Assembly: GCF_001270495.1 (NCBI RefSeq)
Contig: NZ_LGUR01000048.1
Location: 62,001 to 126,000 of the forward strand
Source of the DNA: Streptomyces viridochromogenes
GTDB lineage: Bacteria; Actinomycetota; Actinomycetes; Streptomycetales; Streptomycetaceae
DNA length: 64,000 nt
Direction: 5' to 3'
The translations under genes were made by a program, and so were the position numbers. Positions 33,033 to 41,444 of this stretch are shown here, one piece after another. Numbering within the stretch: the stretch's first letter is position 1; every line of letters starts with the position of its first letter. The notes under the pieces were generated by a model. That model did no database searches. It saw only the letters and a program-made list of their open reading frames with translations, and was not told where the DNA came from.

Positions 33033-34469
33033 TCAGGCCTGACGGGACGCCAGCTCGATCACCGTGATGTCCGACGGGGCACCCACGCGCGTGGGCGGCC
33101 CCCAGGCGCCCGCGCCCCGGCTGACGTACAGCTGGGTGTCGCCGTAGCGGTCCAGGCCGGCCACCGTCGGGTTCGCCATGCCCGCGAGGAGGTTGCCCGG
33201 CCAGAGCTGGCCACCGTGGGTGTGGCCGGAGAGCTGGAGGTCGACGCCGTGGTCGACGGCGTCGTGGATCTGCACCGGCTGATGGGCGAGGAGCACGCAC
33301 GCGCGTGCCCTGTCCCGGTCGCCGAGGGCCTTGGCGAAGTCGGGGCCCTGGCCCTCGCTCTCGCCCGCGATGTCGTTGACACCGGCCAGGTCGAAGTGGG
33401 GCATCTCGGTCCGGGCGTTCTCCAGCGGGCGCAGGCCCAGGCGGCGTACCTCGTCGACCCACTGCTCGGCGCCCGAGAAGTACTCGTGGTTGCCGGTGAC
33501 GAAGAACGCTCCGTGTCTCGCCCGGAGCCCGGCGAGCGGGGCCGCCGCCGGGCCGAGGTCCTTCACGCTGCCGTCGACCAGGTCGCCGACCACCGCGATG
33601 AGGTCGGGCTGGGTGCCGTTGATGGCGTCGACGACCTTCTGCGCGAAGCCGCGGCCCAGGACCGGGCCCAGATGGACGTCGCTCACGACCGCGATGCGGT
33701 AGCCGTGCGCCGCGCGCGGGAGCTTGGCCAGCGGGACGGTGACCCGCTTCACCTTCGGGCCTCTGACGACGCCGTAGGTGCCGTACCCGACGGTCCCGAC
33801 GGCGGCCGCGGCAGCGGCGCCGGCGACGACCCGGGAGACGAAGAGGCGGCGGGTGGGGGTGGCGAGGGGGCGGGAGGCAAGGGGGTGGGAGGGGTCGGCG
33901 GAGCCAGGGGCGGATGCCGGGTCGGGGTCGGTCGCGGACCCGGAGGACGAGTCGGTCCCGGGGGCCGGGAGGGGGTCGGCGGTGAGCGCCGAGGCCGAGC
34001 CGGCGGTGGACGCCGACACGGTCGTGGACGCCGAGATCGAGCCCGCCTTGGGCGTCGAGGCCGGGACGGTCGTTGGCGCCGCTGTCACACCCGCCGTCAC
34101 TTCCGCCGGTGCCGCCTCCGGCTGTCGTACGGCCTCCCCGGTGCGCGCCCGCCGCTCGAGCCACCGTCTCAGCAGGGGCCGTACGGCCTCGCCCGCCAGC
34201 ACGCCCAGGATCAGGTACATCGACAGGGCCAGCCACATGAAGCCCGGCCAGGCGAGGACCTGCTGGAGCCAGAAGGGCGCGCCCGAGCGCTCGGCGACGA
34301 GGGCACCCACCGTCAGGGCCCAGCCACCGGCGATCACCACCACGCCGACGCGGCGCACGAACCCGGGGCCACGGGTCGTGTCACGGAACAGACGGCGCCA
34401 CAGCCACCAGTTACCCGCCACCAGAACGGACACCACGAGCAGTGCGACAAGCGCGAAGACGATGACCAC
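33033..34469 (-). CDS. membrane-anchored calcineurin-type metallophosphoesterase
   Basis: 478 residues. Three N-terminal helices (VIVFALVALLVVSVLVAG, VGVVVIAGGWALTVGALVA, MWLALSMYLILGVLAG), a disordered Ser/Thr/Ala/Pro linker of about 100 residues, a further helix (SRVVAGAAAAAAVGTVGYG, about 215), then the catalytic domain with the five metal motifs: SDVHLGP, GDLVDG, GNHEYFSG, LLAHQP and SGHTHGGQLWP. Related YkuE/YaeI-type enzymes act on lipids or UDP-sugars at membranes. Topology puts the catalytic domain after four helices; side not certain. Confidence 0.9.
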   Translation of the reverse strand: MVIVFALVALLVVSVLVAGNWWLWRRLFRDTTRGPGFVRRVGVVVIAGGWALTVGALVAERSGAPFWLQQVLAWPGFMWLALSMYLILGVLAGEAVRPLLRRWLERRARTGEAVRQPEAAPAEVTAGVTAAPTTVPASTPKAGSISASTTVSASTAGSASALTADPLPAPGTDSSSGSATDPDPASAPGSADPSHPLASRPLATPTRRLFVSRVVAGAAAAAAVGTVGYGTYGVVRGPKVKRVTVPLAKLPRAAHGYRIAVVSDVHLGPVLGRGFAQKVVDAINGTQPDLIAVVGDLVDGSVKDLGPAAAPLAGLRARHGAFFVTGNHEYFSGAEQWVDEVRRLGLRPLENARTEMPHFDLAGVNDIAGESEGQGPDFAKALGDRDRARACVLLAHQPVQIHDAVDHGVDLQLSGHTHGGQLWPGNLLAGMANPTVAGLDRYGDTQLYVSRGAGAWGPPTRVGAPSDITVIELASRQA

Positions 34470-34526
34470 GCCGACGTTCCCTTTCCCTTGCGTGACGAGT
34501 GAACGTCCCGCGACCTGGCCGAGTTC

Positions 34527-34766
34527 CTATGACGTCCGGCGCAGTGCGCGTACTCCACGCAACCCGATGACCCCGACGACCGTCCCCAATACGAAGGAGA
34601 CGACAGCGAGCACCAGGTGCACCCAGAAGTACGCCGTCGGGTGACCGTCGTCGAACGCGAGCCCGCTGCTGTCCTTGATCAGGTTTTTGACGAAAGTGGC
34701 CCAGATGACCCAGCTCCACACCCCGAAGGCGAGCAGGAACCAGGAGACGGGGCGGCTGAGCTTCAC
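34527..34766 (-). CDS. SCO4848-family small membrane protein
   Basis: 79 residues from GTG 34766 (AAAGG upstream), reading KLSRPVSWFLLAFGVWSWVIW then FVKNLIKDSSGLAFDDG and a second helix FWVHLVLAVVSFVLGTVVGVI. The Streptomyces homologue SCO4848 names the family; function unknown. A longer in-frame reading to 34982 is rejected because its N-terminus is Arg/Pro-rich noise. It is divergent from the D-Ala-D-Ala carboxypeptidase, and family members usually sit at this spot. Confidence 0.85.
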   Translation of the reverse strand: MKLSRPVSWFLLAFGVWSWVIWATFVKNLIKDSSGLAFDDGHPTAYFWVHLVLAVVSFVLGTVVGVIGLRGVRALRRTS

Positions 34767-34815
34767 AAGAACTGACCTTTCATCGCAGCGCTGGGCACCC
34801 GCAGTCGGCCGGGGG

Positions 34816-34835
34816 TCCGGGGAGTGTCCCCCGGA
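34816..34835. promoter_or_regulatory. small hairpin in the divergent intergenic region
   Basis: TCCGGGG (34816-34822) and CCCCGGA (34829-34835) around a 6-nt loop, between the SCO4848-type gene and the carboxypeptidase gene. It could affect the carboxypeptidase leader mRNA; weak evidence. Confidence 0.25.
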
Positions 34836-34911
34836 TGGGCACAGCATGCGTTCAGTATCACCGTCCCGGGTCCGGCCCTCCGAGCGGGGTGGGGGCAGAA
34901 ACGGGACTTCC

Positions 34912-36225
34912 ATGGGAACGGCATGTACGTTCTCGCTCGTGCCCGCACCCAAGAAGACCGCCAGGCGTGCCCTGCTGGTCACTTCCGCCGTCGTGTCGTC
35001 CCTCGCGCTGGCCGCGCCCGTCTCCTACGCGGCCCCCAAGCCGTCACCGAGTACGACCCCGTCGGCCACTCCGCCGGCGAACATGTCGACCGTGGGCGGC
35101 GAGCGGCTGGGGCAGCCCGGCACGCAGGTGAACCTCGCGGGCGGCGTCCCCGTGCTGCCCAAGGACCTGACGGCGCGCTCCTGGGTCGTCGCCGACGCCG
35201 AGTCCGGCGATGTGCTCGCCGCGCACAACGCGCACTGGCGGCTGCCGCCCGCGAGCACCATGAAGATGCTGTTCGCCGACACGGTGCTGCCGAGGTTCCC
35301 CAAGACCACGAAGCACAAGGTCGTCCCGTCCGACCTGGCGGACATCGGGTCCGGCTCCAGCCTGGTCGGGATAAAGGAGGGCGAGACCTACTCCGTCCAC
35401 GACCTGTGGCTCGGGGTCTTCCTGCGCTCGGGCAACGACGCCGTGCACGTGCTGTCGAAGATGAACGGCGGGATCGACAAGACCGTCAAGGAGATGAACG
35501 AGCACGCCGAGGAGCTCCAGGCCCTCGACACGAACGCGGTGTCGCCCGACGGCTACGACGCTCCCCGCCAGGTCTCGTCGGCGTACGACCTGACGCTGAT
35601 CGCCCGTTCCGGGCTCCAGAAGAAGGACTTCCGCGAGTACTGCTCGACCGTCACCGCCAAGTTCCCGGGCCAGACGACGAAGAACAAGAAGGGCAAGTCG
35701 GTCCGCGAGTCCTTCGAGATCCAGAACACCAACCGGCTGCTGGCGGGCGACAGCGACGTCCCCGTCTACCAGGGCATCGCGGGCGTCAAGAACGGCAACA
35801 CCACCAACGCCGGTGCCACCTTCACGGGCGTCGCCGAGCGGGGCGGCAAGGTGCTGCTCGTCACCGTCATGAACCCGGAGAAGAGCGAGCACAACGAGGT
35901 CTACAAGGAGACCGCGCGGCTCTTCGACTGGGGCTTCCAGGCGGCCGGCAAGGTGCAGCCGGTGGGTGAGCTGGTGGCGCCGAGGAGCGCGACGCAGGCC
36001 AGCGCCCAGCCGGGTGCGAACGACGCCGGGGAGGCCGGTGGCGCCGGGGACGCGGAGAAGTCCTCGAAGCCTGCGGTGGGTGCCTCGGCCGCGGGCGGTT
36101 CGAGCGGCATGGGGACCGCGCTCGGGATCGCCGGCGGGCTGCTGGTGCTGCTCGCGGCAGGCGCCTTCCTGATCAACCGCCGGTGGCCGCTGCCCGACCT
36201 GGTGCGCCGTCGGGGCCGTTCCTGA
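34912..36225 (+). CDS. D-alanyl-D-alanine carboxypeptidase (low-molecular-weight PBP)
   Basis: Trims the terminal D-Ala from peptidoglycan stem peptides outside the cell. Motifs: ASTMK (SxxK nucleophile, about residue 118), SGN in LRSGNDAV (SxN, about 172), and KNGNTTNAGATF in the KTG position (about 292). A signal sequence (ALLVTSAVVSSLALAAPVSYA) and a C-terminal anchor helix (GTALGIAGGLLVLLAAGAFLI) bracket the enzyme. ATG 34912 or in-frame GTG 34939 could start it. The last 53 bases overlap the convergent BrkB-type gene. Confidence 0.9.
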   Translation: MGTACTFSLVPAPKKTARRALLVTSAVVSSLALAAPVSYAAPKPSPSTTPSATPPANMSTVGGERLGQPGTQVNLAGGVPVLPKDLTARSWVVADAESGDVLAAHNAHWRLPPASTMKMLFADTVLPRFPKTTKHKVVPSDLADIGSGSSLVGIKEGETYSVHDLWLGVFLRSGNDAVHVLSKMNGGIDKTVKEMNEHAEELQALDTNAVSPDGYDAPRQVSSAYDLTLIARSGLQKKDFREYCSTVTAKFPGQTTKNKKGKSVRESFEIQNTNRLLAGDSDVPVYQGIAGVKNGNTTNAGATFTGVAERGGKVLLVTVMNPEKSEHNEVYKETARLFDWGFQAAGKVQPVGELVAPRSATQASAQPGANDAGEAGGAGDAEKSSKPAVGASAAGGSSGMGTALGIAGGLLVLLAAGAFLINRRWPLPDLVRRRGRS

Positions 36226-37180
36226 GTCCGGGTTTCCCGGGCCGGCCGGGCTCGTCCGGCCCGTCCGGCTCCCCGGACCCACCGGGCTCCTCGGACTGGT
36301 CGGGCTCACCGGACTCGTCGACGAGCTCCGACTCCTTGCCCTGCGTCGCCGTCCAGGCGGCGCAGAACACCACCAGCTTCGCGGTGAAGTTGATCCACAG
36401 CAGCAGCGCGACCGGCACGCCGAAAGCGCCGTACATGCTCTTCGTGGCCACGCCCTGCATGTAGCCGCTGAGCAGCAGCTTCAGCAGTTCGAACCCGACC
36501 GCGCCGATCAGCGCGGCCACCATCAGCCGGCGGCGCGGCGGTTCGACGCGGGGCAGCAGGGTCAGGACGTACAGCAGAAGCAGGAAGTCGGCGAGTACGG
36601 CGACGAGGAAGGCGGCGATCTGCAGCAGCACCCCGCCCCAGCCGCCCTCGTCGATGCCGAGCTGCCGGGTGATCCAGCCGACCATGGCGGAGGCGACGGC
36701 GGAGGCCGCGAGCGTCAGGAGCACGGCGCCGCCGAAGCCGACCAGGACGCCCGCGTCCTTGGCCTTGCGCAGCACAGGGTTGCCCTCGTCCTCGGGCAGC
36801 TCCCACACCGCGCGCAGACACTCGCGCATGGAGCCGACCCAGCCGATGCCGGTGAACAGCAGGAGGGCACCGGCGATGAGGCCGACGGTGCCGGCGTTCT
36901 GGACCAGCGCGTCGATGTCGAGCTGGTCGGAGATGCCGGGCACCTGGTCGGTGAGCCTGTCCTCCAGCTTGTCCTGCTGCTCCTTGCTGAGCGTGGCGGC
37001 GGCGATCGCCGCGGCCACGGTGAGCAGCGGGAACAGCGCGACAAAACTGGTGAACGTCATCGCGGCGGCCAACCGAGTCCACTTCACCCGGTCCATGCGC
37101 TCGTACGACCGCCACGCGTGCGTGGTCATCAGCCGGGTCACCGTGGACCCGACGACGGGAAGTTTCTTCAGCCAGTCCAT
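36173..37180 (-). CDS. YihY/BrkB-family inner membrane protein
   Basis: 335 residues from ATG 37180. Helices include AAAMTFTSFVALFPLLTVAAAI (about 32-53), LIAGALLLFTGIGWVGSM, VLVGFGGAVLLTLAASAVASAMV, IAAFLVAVLADFLLLLYVLT, LMVAALIGAVGFELLKLLLSG and VPVALLLWINFTAKLVVFCAAW. The sequence from about 285 is a disordered Gly/Pro/Glu/Asp tail (repeated GEPD/DEPG units). The family was once called RNase BN and is now regarded as transporters or flippases of unknown substrate. The start lies inside the end of gtrA (13-base overlap), so it belongs to the minus-strand envelope operon. Confidence 0.85.
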   Translation of the reverse strand: MDWLKKLPVVGSTVTRLMTTHAWRSYERMDRVKWTRLAAAMTFTSFVALFPLLTVAAAIAAATLSKEQQDKLEDRLTDQVPGISDQLDIDALVQNAGTVGLIAGALLLFTGIGWVGSMRECLRAVWELPEDEGNPVLRKAKDAGVLVGFGGAVLLTLAASAVASAMVGWITRQLGIDEGGWGGVLLQIAAFLVAVLADFLLLLYVLTLLPRVEPPRRRLMVAALIGAVGFELLKLLLSGYMQGVATKSMYGAFGVPVALLLWINFTAKLVVFCAAWTATQGKESELVDESGEPDQSEEPGGSGEPDGPDEPGRPGKPGLRNGPDGAPGRAAATGG

Positions 37181-37644
37181 GATCCGACTCTGCCCTCCGC
37201 GCGGAAGACCAATGTCCGAGTGCCCCAAAACCGCAGGACAGTCGCCAGCGCCATGCCGATTCCCGCTCCGGAGACGGTGTCCGCGCGCTGGGAGGTGAGG
37301 CCGAGGCCGTAGTGGCTCACGGTGAGACACAGGAGTTGTACGGCCGCTCCGGCGACGTTCACCCCGAAGAAGACGGCGTAGGGGCGCAGGCCCCTCGGGC
37401 GGGTGTGGCGGTAGGTGCCGAGGGCGTTCCCGGCGTAGGCGACCGTGCAGCCGGCGACGAAGGAGAGGGCCTTGGCCGTGAGGGGGTCGAGGGCCGCGGG
37501 GCCGCGGAGCCAGGTGAAGAGGGCGAGGTCGACGGAGTAGGCGAGGAGGCCGACGGCGGCGAAGCCGAGGAGTTCGCGCCGACCGCCCCACGCGCGCGTG
37601 CCGAGGGCCTCCGGTGGGCTGCGCCACGCGCGCGTGCCTACCAA
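37168..37644 (-). CDS. GtrA-family membrane protein
   Basis: About 158 residues with four helices (ELLGFAAVGLLAYSVDLALF, ALSFVAGCTVAYAGNALGTY, AVFFGVNVAGAAVQLLCLTV, GAGIGMALATVLRFWGTRTLVF), the GtrA fold. In Mycobacterium the GtrA protein Rv3789 lies beside dprE1/dprE2 and takes part in arabinan precursor handling; the same gene company is seen here. Start is unclear: TTG 37644 (7 bases inside ubiA) or GTG 37677; no strong ribosome site. The N-terminus has two GTRAW units encoded by repeated palindromes. It overlaps the BrkB gene by 13 bases. Confidence 0.85.
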   Translation of the reverse strand: MVGTRAWRSPPEALGTRAWGGRRELLGFAAVGLLAYSVDLALFTWLRGPAALDPLTAKALSFVAGCTVAYAGNALGTYRHTRPRGLRPYAVFFGVNVAGAAVQLLCLTVSHYGLGLTSQRADTVSGAGIGMALATVLRFWGTRTLVFRAEGRVGSWTG

Positions 37645-38630
37645 TTGGCCACCGCCAAGCCGTACATCGCCAGCCACACCACCCCGATGACGGCGAGCGC
37701 GCGGTCGTGCAGGACGACGTCCTCGGGTTCGCCGGCGGTGCCGCGGTCGGCGAAGACGGCGTACCGCAGGATCGCGAGGATGAAGGCGACCATGGACAGC
37801 TGACGCCAGGGCAGCACGCCGGTGTGCGGGTCGCCGCCCTCCTCCAGGGCCCACAGGCAGTACCCCAGGACGGCGACCCCGGCCGCCAACTGCCAGACGA
37901 AGCGCAGATAGCCGGTGGTGTACTCGGTGAGCAACGCGCGCGTGGCGCCCGCTTTCCCGGCCATCCGCACGGCCTCGGAGTAGCGCTTGGCCGACACCAT
38001 GAACAGCGCCCCGAATCCGGTCGTGATCAGGAACCAGCGCGACAGCGGGATGCCCAGCGCGAGCCCGCCGACCATCGCCCGCATCAGGAACCCGGTCGTG
38101 ACGACGGCGAGGTCGACCACCAGAACGTGCTTGAGGCTGACGCAGTACGCGAGTTGCATGCCGATGTACGCCGTGAGCAGGGCCGCGACGGCGGGTGGGG
38201 TCAGCCAGGCCGCGGCGGCCGGCGCGAGGACGGCGAGGGTGCCTCCGACGGCGTACGCGACCGGTACGGGCACCTGTCCGGCCGCGACCGGGCGGCGGCG
38301 TTTGGTGGGGTGCGCGCGGTCCGCCTCGGCGTCCCGGGCGTCGTTGATCAGGTAGACGGCGGCGGCACAGGCGGTGAAGAGGGCGAAGACCAGGCCGAGT
38401 TGGATCAGGGCGTGGGCCGAGAAGAGCCGGCCGGCGGCGGCCGGCGCGGCGATGACCAGGATGTTCTTGACCCACTGCTTGGGGCGCGCGGTCTTGACGA
38501 TGCCTTTCAACAGCGCGCCCGGGCCGCCTTTTCGGGGTGGCGGTACGGCCTGTCGCGGGGGCGTGCGCTGCGCGTGCAGCGCCGCTTCCCTGATGCGTGC
38601 GGCACTCGTCAGGGGCGCGATCTCAGCCAT
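37638..38630 (-). CDS. ubiA: decaprenyl-phosphate phosphoribosyltransferase (UbiA family)
   Basis: Transfers 5-phosphoribose from PRPP to decaprenyl phosphate, the first committed step to decaprenylphosphoryl-arabinose. 330 residues, about nine helices. Seen: TARPKQWVKNILVIAAPAAAG (about 47-67), the Asp-rich motif LINDARDAEADRAHPTKRRRP (split for length: NDxxDxxxDR then HPxKxRRP) near 95-115, and the second conserved region SAKRYSEAV (about 215). It resembles Rv3806c. The start overlaps the upstream PAP2 gene by 8 bases. Confidence 0.9.
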   Translation of the reverse strand: MAEIAPLTSAARIREAALHAQRTPPRQAVPPPRKGGPGALLKGIVKTARPKQWVKNILVIAAPAAAGRLFSAHALIQLGLVFALFTACAAAVYLINDARDAEADRAHPTKRRRPVAAGQVPVPVAYAVGGTLAVLAPAAAAWLTPPAVAALLTAYIGMQLAYCVSLKHVLVVDLAVVTTGFLMRAMVGGLALGIPLSRWFLITTGFGALFMVSAKRYSEAVRMAGKAGATRALLTEYTTGYLRFVWQLAAGVAVLGYCLWALEEGGDPHTGVLPWRQLSMVAFILAILRYAVFADRGTAGEPEDVVLHDRALAVIGVVWLAMYGLAVANW

Positions 38631-39159
38631 GGGCGACCCCCTTCCTCATCCAGCGCGCCCCGGCGCGCGCGGTGAGCGCCCCCAGTGCCACGCCCGCCGC
38701 CACGTCGGAGGGGTAGTGCACGCCGACGACCAGGCGCGACACGCACATCGCGGCGGCGAGCGGCGCGACCGCGTACGCGCCGAGCGCGCCGAAGGCGACG
38801 GCGGCAGCCGCGGCGGAGGCCGCGTGGGAGCTGGGGAAGGAGTGCCTGCCGAGGGTGCGCACCAGGGGCTGGACGTGCGCCGGGCGCGGGCGGCGAACCA
38901 CCCTTTTCACCCCCATGCTGGCGAGGTGCGCACCCGCGGTGAGCGCCGTGCCGCGCAACCAGGCGCCACGTCGCCGCCCGTCCACGAGGGCCCCCGCGAG
39001 TCCCGCCGCCAGCCACAGCGTGCCGTGCTCACCCACCCGGGAAAGGGCCCGCGCGGCGGTGGCGACGTGTGGGTCGCGGCCACCGGCATACAACGCCGAA
39101 AGGATTCTGTGGTCCGCCCCTCTGAGGCTTCGTCGGTCGATGTCGTCGAGGTGGTCCAT
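38623..39159 (-). CDS. PAP2 phosphatase, likely decaprenylphosphoryl-5-phosphoribose phosphatase
   Basis: 178 residues. The three PAP2 motifs are present: KRVVRRPRP (about 85-93), HSFPSSHAASAA (about 107-118) and SRLVVGVHYPSDVAAG (about 142-157). Hydrophobic segments surround them. Position directly upstream of, and overlapping, the phosphoribosyltransferase matches Rv3807c/Rv3806c, so the substrate is probably decaprenylphosphoryl-5-phosphoribose, giving decaprenylphosphoryl-ribose for DprE1. It is the first gene of the minus-strand operon, 133 bases from the divergent dprE1. Confidence 0.88.
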   Translation of the reverse strand: MDHLDDIDRRSLRGADHRILSALYAGGRDPHVATAARALSRVGEHGTLWLAAGLAGALVDGRRRGAWLRGTALTAGAHLASMGVKRVVRRPRPAHVQPLVRTLGRHSFPSSHAASAAAAAVAFGALGAYAVAPLAAAMCVSRLVVGVHYPSDVAAGVALGALTARAGARWMRKGVAHG

Positions 39160-39292
39160 GTGGATTCACTGTTCACGTCGACACAGCCAGAATTACGGCA
39201 ATATTGGGCGACATCCCATTAATCACCCATTTCGGGGAGAGCATGGATGTTTCATAACTGATCGCTCACATACGGACGCTACGGTCGCCGAC

Positions 39293-40648
39293 ATGCCTGC
39301 TGACACCGTCTCCGTCACGGGATGGGGCCGCACCGCCCCCACCGTCGCCCGTCTGATCCGCCCCAGGACCTACGAGGAGGCCGTGGCGGCCGTCCGGGGC
39401 TGCGGAGTGCGCGGGGGCATTCCGAGGGGCCTGGGGCGGGCCTACGGGGACGCGGCGCAGAACGCCGGGGGCGCGGTCTTCGACATGACCGGCCTGGACC
39501 GCATCCACGCGATCGACGTCGACGGCGGCACCGTCTCGTGCGACGCGGGTGTATCGCTGCACCGGCTGATGCGGGTACTGCTCCCGCTCGGCTGGTTCGT
39601 GCCAGTGACGCCCGGCACCCGCCAGGTGACGGTCGGCGGCGCGATCGGCGCCGACATCCACGGCAAGAACCACCATGTCTCGGGCTCCTTCTCCCGCCAT
39701 GTGCTGTCGCTGGAACTCCTCACCGCCGACGGCGAGATCCGCACCGTCCGCCGCGACACGCCCCTGTTCGACGCGACCACCGGCGGCATGGGCCTGACCG
39801 GCGTGATCCTCACCGCCACGGTCCAACTCCAGCCGGTGCAGACCTCGCTGATGTCGGTCGACACCGAGCGCGCGCGGGACCTCGACGACCTCATGGCCCG
39901 ACTGGCCGCCACCGACGACCACTACCGCTACTCGGTGGCCTGGGTCGACCTGCTGGCGCGCGGCGCGGCGACCGGGCGCGCGGTGCTGACCCGCGGGGAC
40001 CACGCGCCCCTGGACGCCCTGCGCGAAGGCACGCGCGCGCGTAGGGACCCGCTCGCCTTTCGCCCCTCCCGCCTTCCGCCCGCGCCCGCCCACCTGCCGG
40101 AGGGCCTGCTGAACCGCCGTACCGTGGCCTGTTTCAACGAACTCTGGTACCGCAGGGCTCCACGCGCGCGTACCGGCGAACTACAGAAGCTCTCCACCTT
40201 CTTCCACCCCCTGGACGGCGTGCCGCACTGGAACCGGATCTACGGCCGGGGCGGCTTCGTGCAGTACCAGTTCGTCGTCGGACACGGTCAGGAGGAGACG
40301 CTGCGCCGCATCGTGCGGCGCATCTCCGAGCACCGCTGCCCGTCCTTCCTGGCCGTCCTCAAACGCTTCGGGGACGCCGACCCCGGCTGGCTCTCCTTCC
40401 CCTTGCCCGGCTGGACGCTGGCCCTGGACATCCCGGCCGCCCTGCCCGGCCTCGGCGCACTCCTCGACACGCTGGACGAGGACGTGGCCGCGGCGGGCGG
40501 GCGTGTCTACCTCGCCAAGGACTCCCGGCTGCGACCCGAGTCGCTCGCCGCGATGTACCCGCGCCTGGACGCCTTCCGCTCACTGCGCGCGGAGCTGGAC
40601 CCGCGCGGCGTGTTCGTGTCCGACCTGGCCCGCCGCCTCGCCCTGTAG
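39293..40648 (+). CDS. dprE1: decaprenylphosphoryl-beta-D-ribose 2'-oxidase
   Basis: FAD enzyme oxidising the 2'-OH of decaprenylphosphoryl-ribose; with DprE2 it makes the arabinose epimer. 451 residues. FAD-binding part: RGLGRAYGDAAQNAGG (about 44-59), VTPGTRQVTVGGAIGADIHGKNHH (given in pieces: TPGTRQVTVGGAIG then GADIHGKNHH, about 105-127), GGMGLTGVI. Active-site Lys409 in YLAKDSR is conserved. The mycobacterial inhibitor-target cysteine in GWNVCVDF is Ala377 here (GWTLALDIP). ATG 39293 is the only sensible start; 28 bases separate it from dprE2. Confidence 0.92.
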   Translation: MPADTVSVTGWGRTAPTVARLIRPRTYEEAVAAVRGCGVRGGIPRGLGRAYGDAAQNAGGAVFDMTGLDRIHAIDVDGGTVSCDAGVSLHRLMRVLLPLGWFVPVTPGTRQVTVGGAIGADIHGKNHHVSGSFSRHVLSLELLTADGEIRTVRRDTPLFDATTGGMGLTGVILTATVQLQPVQTSLMSVDTERARDLDDLMARLAATDDHYRYSVAWVDLLARGAATGRAVLTRGDHAPLDALREGTRARRDPLAFRPSRLPPAPAHLPEGLLNRRTVACFNELWYRRAPRARTGELQKLSTFFHPLDGVPHWNRIYGRGGFVQYQFVVGHGQEETLRRIVRRISEHRCPSFLAVLKRFGDADPGWLSFPLPGWTLALDIPAALPGLGALLDTLDEDVAAAGGRVYLAKDSRLRPESLAAMYPRLDAFRSLRAELDPRGVFVSDLARRLAL

Positions 40649-40676
40649 AACCACCATCAGATCTCTAGGAGCTGTC

Positions 40677-41432
40677 GTGAAGGACGCCTTCGGCCTCCCC
40701 CAGTCCCTGCTCGTCCTCGGCGGTACGTCCGAGATCGCGCTGGCCACCGCACGCCGCATGATCGCGCGCCGCACCCGCACGGTGTGGCTGGCGGGCCGCC
40801 CGTCGCCCGCCCTGGAGCAGTCCGCGGCCGAGCTGCGCGCACTGGGCGCCGACGTGCGGACGGTGGCTTTCGACGCGCTCGACCCCGAGTCCCACGAGCC
40901 GGCGCTCGGCAAGGTCTTCGCGGAGGGCGACATCGACATGGTGCTGCTCGCCTTCGGGATCCTCGGCGACCAGGCGCACGACGAGCGTGAGCCGCTGAGC
41001 GCGGTGCGGGTAGCCCAGACCAACTACACGGGCGCCGTGTCGGCGACCCTGGTCAGCGCGAGCGCCCTCCAGAACCAGGGACACGGCTCGCTGGTCGTCC
41101 TCTCCTCCGTCGCCGGCGAGCGGGCCCGCCGCGCCAACTTCATCTACGGCTCCAGCAAGGCCGGCCTCGACGCCTTCACCCAGGGCCTGGGCGACGCCCT
41201 GCACGGCACCGGCGTCCACGTCATGGTCGTACGCCCCGGCTTCGTACGTTCCAAGATGACCGCCGGCCTGGCCGAGGCCCCCCTCGCGACCACCCCGGAG
41301 GCGGTCGCGACAGCGATCGAAGTGGGCCTGCGACGCCGCTCGGAGACGGTATGGGTACCGGGCGCGCTCCGCCTGGTGATGTCGGCCCTACGACACGCCC
41401 CACGAGCTCTGTTCCGCCGCCTGCCGATCTAG
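40677..41432 (+). CDS. dprE2: decaprenylphosphoryl-2-keto-ribose reductase (SDR)
   Basis: Short-chain dehydrogenase, 251 residues, reducing the DprE1 product to decaprenylphosphoryl-arabinose with a nicotinamide cofactor. Seen: nucleotide loop VLGGTSEIALATAR (about 13-26), LLAFGILGD in place of the NAG motif, catalytic Ser in VVLSSVAGE, Tyr157 and Lys161 in IYGSSKAGLDAF, and RPGFVRSKM. GTG 40677 is preceded by AGGAG five bases upstream. Co-transcribed with dprE1. A dispersed repeat able to form a hairpin follows the stop. Confidence 0.92.
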   Translation: MKDAFGLPQSLLVLGGTSEIALATARRMIARRTRTVWLAGRPSPALEQSAAELRALGADVRTVAFDALDPESHEPALGKVFAEGDIDMVLLAFGILGDQAHDEREPLSAVRVAQTNYTGAVSATLVSASALQNQGHGSLVVLSSVAGERARRANFIYGSSKAGLDAFTQGLGDALHGTGVHVMVVRPGFVRSKMTAGLAEAPLATTPEAVATAIEVGLRRRSETVWVPGALRLVMSALRHAPRALFRRLPI

Positions 41433-41444
41433 ACCACGGCCCGG

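Noticed and set aside
37181..37627. N-terminal extension of the BrkB gene
   Set aside because: The extension is the antisense-like reading of the GtrA region (Arg/Pro/His-rich); the ATG at 37180 begins normal family sequence.
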